From the NCBI GenBank assembly GCA_937952095.1, contig CALFYG010000287.1:1-8732 (forward strand): a DNA stretch of 8,732 nt, given 5' to 3'. The notes beneath the pieces were generated by a model, which did no database searches, was not told the DNA's origin, and saw only the letters and a program-made list of their open reading frames with translations. Numbering within the stretch: the stretch's first letter is position 1; each line of letters starts with the position of its first letter. This document shows positions 5,180 through 8,732 of the stretch, piece by piece. The position numbers and the translations under genes were made by a program. Source of the stretch: an uncultured Micrococcales bacterium (GTDB lineage: Bacteria; Actinomycetota; Actinomycetes; S36-B12; UBA10799).

Positions 5180-5367
5180 AGCTGTGCCGCCAGGTCCATG
5201 ACGATCCCAACGAGGTCCGCCAGTGCGGACGGGTCCTCGGGGTTGATGCGAACCAGCCGCCCGAGGGTGTGCAGGATGAACCTGCAGTCGGCATCGCTCA
5301 GGGTGTCGACGCTGTCCGTGAAGTCGAACACGGCACGGGCGATGACATCGGCGTAGGGCGTGCTCAT
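5176..5367 (-). CDS. Hypothetical protein, 63 aa
   Basis: A small acidic, mostly helical protein: MSTPYADVIARAVFDFTDSV, then a helix around LSDADCRFILHTLGRLV (23-39), and a final hydrophobic helix ALADLVGIVMDLAAQL (48-63). The ATG at 5367 overlaps the stop of the RHH-like gene as ATGA, and GGAG lies eight bases upstream. It is followed in turn by the 47-aa peptide gene, again ATGA-coupled. No family recognised. Its place directly behind a DNA-binding-like protein would fit an antitoxin/accessory or regulatory partner, but nothing in the sequence proves this. Confidence 0.7.
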   Translation of the reverse strand: MSTPYADVIARAVFDFTDSVDTLSDADCRFILHTLGRLVRINPEDPSALADLVGIVMDLAAQL

Positions 5368-5648
5368 GCTTCGTTCTCCAGCTTCTTGGGTCGGGTCATG
5401 GCGCCGTCGAACCGGGCCATGATGAAGTCGCACGCCGCCTTGCTGGCCTGCTCGATGACCTCGGCGGTGGTCGGGCCGTACCCCCATCGGTTGAGCTCGT
5501 CGAAACGGTCGAGTGCTTCGAGGGCGGTGTCGTCGATGGTAAGGGTGCGGGTCGGGTCGTGCTGTTCGTTCTTGCGGGGGCGTCCTGCGCGCCGTTGCGG
5601 GGCGGGTTCGACGCTGGTGCTGTTGGTGTCGTGGGCGATCATGTCCAT
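5364..5648 (-). CDS. Ribbon-helix-helix-like protein with AT-hook-like patch, 94 aa
   Basis: After a flexible N-terminus, residues 19-26 (RRAGRPRK) match an AT-hook-like basic GRP patch. A short strand RTLTI (34-38) and two helices (39-54 and about 60-80, LNRWGYGPTTAEVIEQASK across the turn) follow, the arrangement of CopG/Arc-type dimeric repressors. DNA binding and autoregulation are inferred from this. The ATG at 5648 has AAGGGA eight or nine bases upstream; an ATG two codons later is possible. Its leader matches that of the winged-helix gene at 3215 in 19 of 23 bases. It starts a new unit after the hairpin at 5678-5705 and is ATGA-coupled to the 63-aa gene. Confidence 0.7.
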   Translation of the reverse strand: MDMIAHDTNSTSVEPAPQRRAGRPRKNEQHDPTRTLTIDDTALEALDRFDELNRWGYGPTTAEVIEQASKAACDFIMARFDGAMTRPKKLENEA

Positions 5649-5671
5649 GGGGTGCAGTCCCTTTGTTGACG
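5649..5671 (-). promoter_or_regulatory. Leader/RBS copy shared with the gene at 3215
   Basis: These 23 bases match 3217-3239 at 19 positions, including GGGGTG and GTCCCTT. The minus-strand AAAGGGA is the probable ribosome binding site. The match extends past it on both sides. Confidence 0.45.
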
Positions 5672-5677
5672 TTGGTT

Positions 5678-5705
5678 GAGCCCCCGGGGCGAACCCCGGG
5701 GGCTC
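5678..5705 (-). terminator. Perfect 12-bp hairpin terminator
   Basis: GAGCCCCCGGGG (5678-5689) and CCCCGGGGGCTC (5694-5705) pair perfectly around a 4-base loop that reads TTCG on the minus strand, a stable tetraloop type. It lies 27 bases after the stop of the 70-aa gene. There is no T-tract, which fits actinobacterial terminators, and the symmetry would work in both directions. Confidence 0.8.
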
Positions 5706-5732
5706 GTGCCGTGCTGGTTGGGTTGTGCTGGA

Positions 5733-5945
5733 TCAGCGCTCCGTGTTGGCCTCCTTGTTGTTGATCTCGTCGAGGACGATCACCTTGACGTCCTCCGTTG
5801 TGATGGCGAAGTCGACGTTCGGGAGTACCTCTCGGAGCCGCTTGTTGAAGTAGTACATGTCCTGGTGAGTCGCCTCGATGGGCAGCAGGAACACCGCTGA
5901 CGGCCGGCGCACACCGCCGTAGGGCTTCACCTCGACGGGGCTCAT
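5733..5945 (-). CDS. Hypothetical protein, 70 aa
   Basis: No family recognised. A strand-like hydrophobic segment SAVFLLPIEA (16-25) is followed by a helix with aromatic residues HQDMYYFNKRLREVL (27-41), a short strand (VDFAIT, 44-49), another (DVKVIVLDEI, 52-61) and a charged tail (NNKEANTER). The strand-helix-strand-strand order suggests a tiny alpha/beta fold. The start overlaps the rusA stop as ATGA with GGGGG six bases upstream, and the gene is the last before the terminator at 5678-5705. It could be a partner of the resolvase, but only position supports this. Confidence 0.72.
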   Translation of the reverse strand: MSPVEVKPYGGVRRPSAVFLLPIEATHQDMYYFNKRLREVLPNVDFAITTEDVKVIVLDEINNKEANTER

Positions 5946-6370
5946 GCCGCACCCCCGAGCTGGGTCAACTGCATGATCCTGATGTCCGCCCCGGTCCACG
6001 GGTCGGCAGGATCGGCGTACATCTTCACGACGGTGAGCTCGACCACCCGGTTGTCGTCGGCGATGATCCCCGAGTCCGTCAGGGCGTCGAGGCATGTGCG
6101 TGCGATCTTGTCGACGTCGGGCCGCCGGTCGCAGTAGAGGGCGGTCTTGCGTGCCTTGGGGCGTGGCATGCGCAGCTCGATACGGACCAGCAGCGGCCCG
6201 TCGAGCGGGGTGTCGTGGCGGTTGGCGTGCGCTGTTTCGGCCACTGCGGTGCGCCATGCCTTGTGTTCCTGGCGGCCCTTGGTGCTCTTACCTTCGACGA
6301 TCGCGCCGTTCGGCATGCGGGTTTTGCTGCCCTGTGGGGCGGGCTTGCCGAGCACACGGAACTCGATCAT
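5942..6370 (-). CDS. rusA: RusA-family Holliday junction resolvase
   Basis: 142 aa, close to the usual RusA length. It begins FRVLGKPAPQGSKTRM (4-19), the typical opening strand and Gln/Ser/Lys-rich turn, and contains the family's acidic core PDVDKIARTCLDALTDSG (84-101) with Asp85 and Asp87 and then ADDNRVVEL (104-112) supplying a further Asp. RusA enzymes are dimeric and resolve four-way DNA junctions by paired nicks during recombination; they are common on phages and prophages. The ATG at 6370 has GAGAGGA just upstream, a good site, although it places the first 83 bases inside the WhiB-like gene. The stop overlaps the 70-aa gene as ATGA. Confidence 0.9.
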   Translation of the reverse strand: MIEFRVLGKPAPQGSKTRMPNGAIVEGKSTKGRQEHKAWRTAVAETAHANRHDTPLDGPLLVRIELRMPRPKARKTALYCDRRPDVDKIARTCLDALTDSGIIADDNRVVELTVVKMYADPADPWTGADIRIMQLTQLGGAA

Positions 6371-6614
6371 CGGATGTCCTCTCGTCGCATAGCCAGGTTC
6401 GTTGTTCGTTGGGTGTGCGATCGGCGCCCCAGTGCATCCGCCCCGCCCAGATCCCCCACTCCCTGTCGCGGTGGGCTTTGATGGAGCAGGCGAGGATGAG
6501 CGGGCAGGTCTGGCAGATCTTGCGGCAGAGGGCGAGGCGTTCTTGCATGGCTTCGGGTCGTTCGCCGTAGTCGGGGAAGTAGAGCTCGGTGAGCCCGTCA
6601 CACGGCGGTTTCAC
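6288..6614 (-). CDS. WhiB-family iron-sulfur regulator
   Basis: About 108 aa from a GTG at 6614. It carries the four-cysteine pattern of WhiB-like proteins: Cys5, then Cys34-x2-Cys37-x5-Cys43, followed by the GIWAG turn (54-58) that marks the family, then a basic C-terminal tail with extra cysteines. These proteins hold a [4Fe-4S] cluster and act with the main sigma factor in actinobacteria; phage-encoded versions can alter host regulation. The GTG start overlaps the stop of the 22-aa micro-ORF as GTGA, and AAGAG lies eight bases upstream. The last 83 bases overlap rusA in another frame, so the Arg-rich C-terminal tail may be a by-product of that overlap rather than a conserved part. Confidence 0.88.
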   Translation of the reverse strand: MKPPCDGLTELYFPDYGERPEAMQERLALCRKICQTCPLILACSIKAHRDREWGIWAGRMHWGADRTPNEQRTWLCDERTSDDRVPCARQARPTGQQNPHAERRDRRR

Positions 6615-6679
6615 CGGTAGCGCTCTTGCCAGATGAGCAGGCAGCACCCGATCGCCGCCACCAACGGATGCCACGTCAT
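6611..6679 (-). CDS. 22-aa hydrophobic micro-ORF
   Basis: A very short frame from ATG at 6679 to TGA at 6611. Its core is hydrophobic (LVAAIGCCLLIW) with a polar, charged end (QERYR). It overlaps the upstream 94-aa gene by ATGA and the WhiB-like gene by GTGA, so it fits exactly between them; this is the main evidence. A weak GGGA lies about 10 bases upstream. It could be a membrane micropeptide or a device that couples WhiB translation to upstream translation. Confidence 0.5.
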   Translation of the reverse strand: MTWHPLVAAIGCCLLIWQERYR

Positions 6680-6960
6680 GGCCGGTAAGTCCCAAACTCT
6701 GCCTTGCCGCTGCCGCCATTGGCGAAGATCACAGCCCACACCTCTCGGGCGAGATCGGGTTGCCGTTGGAGGTCAGCCGCCGGGCTGGTCCAGTCAGCAA
6801 GGTCGGCGATTTCTGTGGCAGCTTTGAACGCTGTCTCCGGGTCTTGGAACCAAGCGACCATCGCGCCAGACCCGACGTGGTCGACGGCCCAGGTGACGGT
6901 CCCAACCGTTGTCCTGCCCCGCCTGATTTTGAGTCCGGGGATGCGGATGTCGACGTTCAT
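6676..6960 (-). CDS. Hypothetical protein, 94 aa
   Basis: No family recognised. The first third is basic and strand-rich (MNVDIRIPGLKIRRGRTTVG, then TVTWAVD), followed by a short strand (MVAWF, 34-38), a helix PETAFKAATEIADLADW (41-57) and a second helix LAREVWAVIFANG (70-82). It looks like a small soluble alpha/beta protein. The ATG at 6960 overlaps the stop of the LPETG gene as ATGA, with AAAGGAAG upstream at a workable distance. The tight coupling to a surface-protein gene suggests co-expression, but the protein itself has no export signal, so a role in the cytoplasm is more likely. Confidence 0.75.
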   Translation of the reverse strand: MNVDIRIPGLKIRRGRTTVGTVTWAVDHVGSGAMVAWFQDPETAFKAATEIADLADWTSPAADLQRQPDLAREVWAVIFANGGSGKAEFGTYRP

Positions 6961-7739
6961 GATGCGTCGAACTTCCTTTCGTGCTGGTGGGTTGCGACAT
7001 GCTGGCGCATGGCCTTGCGGACGGGAGTGAACGCCAAGGCCAGCAGCCCGGCGAGGGTGGTGAGCGCGCCGAACATGACCAGCGACCGGGTGCCGGCCCC
7101 GGTTTCGGGGAGTGTCGGTACGGCGGTGTACGGGGTGGGGCTGGGGATCAACCCGACTAGATCGAGGCCGTCGGGGAGTGATGTGGCCGGCTGCCCTGGC
7201 GGCACCGGGGGGAGTGTCGCCGGGGGCAGCTCGGTCACCCTCGTGACCGTCACCGGAGGGAGGGAAGTGACGGTCGTGGAGGTCGTCGGCGCCGTGCTCG
7301 TGGTCGGCGCAGGCGCGGTGGTGGTGGGTGCCACGGTGGTGCTGGTGGTCGTGGGCGTGTGGCCGACTCGGATGACCACGCTGTCTTGTTTGCCGGGGAT
7401 GCCGCCGTACGGGGTGTCGAACGTGCAGCCGCCGCCGTTGTGGAGGTGGTCGTAGAACGAGCTCGGGCCGTCGATCACGCCTCGTTTGGTGGCCCACAGG
7501 ACGGTGTCGAAATCGGCGGGGATCTCGTAGTCGGTGGCCGGCTTGGCGGCGCCGTTCTGGCGGTGCTCGAGGACGTGCATGCCGCCGTCAGCGTCGATGT
7601 AGGCGGCCTGGTAGGTCTTGCCGTCCCAGGGCTGGAGGGTGACAACACAGGTCGCGGTGTCGGCTGCTGCGGTGCCGCCGACGGCGAGGGTGAGGGTGGT
7701 GAGGGTGAGTGCTGCGAGGGTGGTGATGGTGGGGTTCAT
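6957..7739 (-). CDS. Secreted LPETG cell-wall-anchored protein
   Basis: 260 aa with all parts of a sortase substrate: an N-terminal signal-like segment (2-26, ending GGTAAAD), a globular domain of about 100 residues with two cysteines (31 and 105) that may form a disulfide, a Thr/Pro-rich stalk (128-186, for example TTTSTTVAPTTTAPAP), then LPETG (210-214), a membrane helix (about 219-237) and a basic tail. The sorting tail is longer than usual, with about 20 polar residues after the helix. Sortase A-type enzymes cut between Thr and Gly and link the protein to peptidoglycan. The globular domain is not recognised. No sortase gene is in the window, so a host sortase is presumed. Possible roles are adhesion, surface exclusion or receptor masking. 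Part of a 24-bp inverted repeat lies in the coding region. Confidence 0.88.
   Translation of the reverse strand: MNPTITTLAALTLTTLTLAVGGTAAADTATCVVTLQPWDGKTYQAAYIDADGGMHVLEHRQNGAAKPATDYEIPADFDTVLWATKRGVIDGPSSFYDHLHNGGGCTFDTPYGGIPGKQDSVVIRVGHTPTTTSTTVAPTTTAPAPTTSTAPTTSTTVTSLPPVTVTRVTELPPATLPPVPPGQPATSLPDGLDLVGLIPSPTPYTAVPTLPETGAGTRSLVMFGALTTLAGLLALAFTPVRKAMRQHVATHQHERKFDAS
7357..7380 (+). repeat. 24-bp inverted repeat, left arm
   Basis: This arm lies inside the LPETG gene, where the minus strand encodes VVIRVGHT at the start of the Thr-rich stalk. It is the perfect reverse complement of 8407-8430 over all 24 bases, ending in GATGACCACG. The match stops abruptly at both ends. Confidence 0.9.
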
Positions 7740-7871
7740 GTCCGCCTGCGGGTGGGTTAGAAGGTGGGTGGTTCAGTAGTCGAGAGCGTCAATGGCGATG
7801 CGGCCTGGAAGCCGGTGGTGCCCGACGGCTTTCACTTGGCTGCTTCGATGGCGATGCGGTTGATCGTGCCG
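7740..7871. other. Gap with a repeated CCGCATCGCCAT motif and two micro-frames
   Basis: ATGGCGATGCGG occurs at 7792-7803 and 7848-7859. On the minus strand both fall in short open frames: 7882-7832 (MPGDGTINRIAIEAAK) and 7835-7773 (GTG start, ending GRIAIDALDY), joined by a GTGA overlap and sharing RIAI followed by Glu or Asp then Ala. A weak 6-bp hairpin (7809-7814 with 7826-7831) lies between. There is no ribosome binding site for the first frame, so neither is called as a gene. Confidence 0.35.
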
Positions 7872-8132
7872 TCACCCGGCATCGGGCGGCAGCGGCACCG
7901 TAACCACCTGCCGTCCGTTGACGATGCCTTCCAACTCTTCGATCGGCCCCCACCAACATTGGTAGCCCCATACGGTGCCGCTGCCGTCGAGGTTGATGCG
8001 CGGGTTGCGCAAGCCAAGTTCGGCGAATGCGGGCGGGGTATCTCGGCCGCCGTAGGTGCCGATCCCGAATAGATAGACGGTGAGTTCGTCGGCGAAGCTG
8101 ATCGCAAACACACGATCTCCGATTTCAGCCAT
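7872..8132 (-). CDS. Hypothetical phage-type protein, 86 aa
   Basis: A beta-rich protein: MAEIGDRVFAISFADELTVY, then a Gly-rich FGIGTYGG turn, NPRINLDG and a Trp/Cys-rich stretch GTVWGYQCWWGPIEELEG (52-69), ending in a Pro-rich tail. The pattern (IGDRV at the start, YG-type turn, LDG and a W-G-x-x-CWWG signature) resembles small proteins I have seen in actinophages and prophages, but I cannot name the family. The ATG at 8132 overlaps the HTH gene by eight bases; TAGGAG lies about 12 bases upstream. Role unknown. Confidence 0.75.
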   Translation of the reverse strand: MAEIGDRVFAISFADELTVYLFGIGTYGGRDTPPAFAELGLRNPRINLDGSGTVWGYQCWWGPIEELEGIVNGRQVVTVPLPPDAG

Positions 8133-8310
8133 GAGCGGGGTGTTCTCCTAGGTAGTTGTCGATGTCTGCTTGTGGGATGCGCCATTCTTTGCGGCCGACG
8201 CCGGGGCCGCCGAGCTTGACGGCGCCGGGGAGGTCGCCTCGGGCGATCATGCGGAGGATGGTGTTGCGGGACACGTTGAGGGCTGCGGCGGCATCTCGGG
8301 TGGTGAGCAT
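8125..8310 (-). CDS. Excisionase/MerR-like helix-turn-helix protein, 61 aa
   Basis: It matches the small HTH_17 type seen in excisionases and MerR-like factors: TTRDAAAALNVSRNTILRMI (3-22) is the helix-turn-helix, followed by RGDLPGAVKLG and the wing-like KEWRIPQADIDNYL (41-54). Such proteins bend DNA at attachment sites to promote excision or act as small regulators. No integrase or att site is visible in the window, so the excision role is inferred only from family. The ATG at 8310 follows the preceding stop after nine bases with no clear Shine-Dalgarno site. The stop overlaps the 86-aa gene, so the two are translated together. Confidence 0.82.
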   Translation of the reverse strand: MLTTRDAAAALNVSRNTILRMIARGDLPGAVKLGGPGVGRKEWRIPQADIDNYLGEHPAHG

Positions 8311-8319
8311 GACCGACCG

Positions 8320-8661
8320 TTACCCGGCCGGCGTCATGGCAGAGCGGACCGTGCCGTCTGCGTAATGCACGAACACCTGCGGATCGTCTGGGAAGTAGTG
8401 GGCGAACGTGGTCATCCGAGTCGGCCACACCGTCGGGATGGCGTCGCCGTCGCTCCACGCCCGGTACCAGCGGTCACCGCAGCAGTCGCAATCACGACCC
8501 GAGTCACACCCGTCGAAGTACAGGCCGATTGATTCGGCCTTGTGGTCGGCGTCGGCCGGCGTGTTTGCTTCGACAATGACGAAGGCGCTGATCCCGGCGT
8601 CAGGATCGAAGTCCCAGTTGCCCCCGCCGCTGTTGTTCTGGTTGTACGTGTAGAACGCCAT
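8320..8661 (-). CDS. Phage-type small protein with CxCC cluster (DUF7296-like)
   Basis: 113 aa starting MAFYTYNQNNSGGGNWDFD, an opening I recognise from short actinophage proteins assigned to a domain of unknown function (DUF7296, from memory). A strand-like ISAFVIVEA (24-32) is followed by a helix and then a cysteine cluster CDSGRDCDCCGDRW (52-65), with Cys52, Cys58, Cys60 and Cys61 as possible metal ligands. The ATG at 8661 is chosen over one nine codons upstream because GGAG sits five bases before it and the family start agrees. Residues around 78-85 (VWPTRMTT) are encoded by the right arm of the 24-bp inverted repeat. Function unknown; presence on a mobile element is typical. Confidence 0.8.
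   Translation of the reverse strand: MAFYTYNQNNSGGGNWDFDPDAGISAFVIVEANTPADADHKAESIGLYFDGCDSGRDCDCCGDRWYRAWSDGDAIPTVWPTRMTTFAHYFPDDPQVFVHYADGTVRSAMTPAG
8407..8430 (+). repeat. 24-bp inverted repeat, right arm
   Basis: Perfect reverse complement of 7357-7380, beginning CGTGGTCATC. It lies inside the CxCC-protein gene, whose minus strand reads VWPTRMTT here. The two arms enclose 1,026 bp containing the HTH gene, the 86-aa gene, the end of the CxCC gene and the start of the LPETG gene. Confidence 0.9.
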
Positions 8662-8732
8662 GGTTCTCCGTTCGGGTGTGATGGTCACGTGTTGGGGTGG
8701 GGTTGCCGCTGGCGGTTGACATTCCGTGCTTG

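Noticed and set aside
7270..7360. Short repeats in the Thr-rich stalk coding region as a possible CRISPR or tandem array
   Set aside because: No regular unit or spacers; it is low-complexity Thr/Pro coding sequence.
6760..7455. Plus-strand frame of 231 codons opposite the LPETG gene
   Set aside because: Its Val/Gly-rich repeat is simply the reverse reading of the Thr/Pro stalk; no ribosome binding site or family signal.
7832..8458. Minus-strand frame of 208 codons across the HTH and 86-aa genes
   Set aside because: Arg/Pro/His-rich shadow in a different frame from two better supported genes.
8716..8721. TTGACA on the plus strand near the right edge
   Set aside because: A matching -10 element would lie outside the window, and no plus-strand gene is visible.
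1..8732. Search for tRNA, integrase, relaxase, replication initiator, phage structural genes and insertion sequences
   Set aside because: None could be supported by eye on either strand.

Overview
The window looks like part of a mobile genetic element from a high-GC actinobacterium: an integrative and conjugative element of the actinomycete type, a conjugative plasmid, or the early region of an actinophage or prophage. The evidence is the strong GC bias, the GTG starts, a WhiB-family iron-sulfur regulator (an actinobacterial and actinophage family), a RusA-type resolvase, an excisionase-like helix-turn-helix protein, a phage-type CxCC protein and an FtsK/TraB-like motor with one membrane anchor. 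No integrase, replication initiator, relaxase, phage structural gene, tRNA or CRISPR was seen. Every credible gene is on the minus strand, so transcription runs from high to low coordinates. Genes are packed tightly, many joined by ATGA, GTGA or TGATG stop/start overlaps.

Layout in transcription order. (1) 8661-7872: a phage-type small protein with a CxCC cluster, an excisionase/MerR-like HTH protein and an 86-aa protein. (2) 7739-5733: a secreted LPETG wall-anchored protein, a 94-aa protein, a 22-aa hydrophobic micro-ORF, a WhiB-like protein, RusA and a 70-aa protein, ending at a strong hairpin (5678-5705). (3) 5648-5036: a ribbon-helix-helix-like protein with an AT-hook-like patch, a 63-aa protein and a 47-aa membrane/secreted peptide, followed by a hairpin (4989-5024). 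(4) 4954-3920: a GIY-YIG nuclease-like protein with two N-terminal membrane helices. Its Pro/Gly-rich linker is encoded over a dense GGGGACA repeat and cruciform. (5) 3919-3684: the longest gap, with an extended imperfect stem, a homopurine mirror repeat and a palindrome, then a 127-aa protein. (6) 3215-930: two small winged-helix-like proteins, a multi-span membrane protein and the FtsK-like ATPase, each coupled to the next; this is the likely DNA-transfer module. (7) 929-1: a promoter-like AT-rich island with a repeated palindrome, a hairpin, and a run of coupled small unknown genes leaving the window.

Inferred teamwork: the membrane protein and FtsK-like motor could form a double-stranded DNA transfer channel. 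Because the motor has no visible C-terminal winged helix, the two small winged-helix proteins upstream may supply DNA recognition. The GGGGACA array is a candidate recognition locus or origin. The LPETG protein could act in cell contact or exclusion. The most unexpected signal is a perfect 24-bp inverted repeat (7357-7380 and 8407-8430) joining two unrelated coding regions; it could allow inversion of about 1 kb or form a long RNA duplex.
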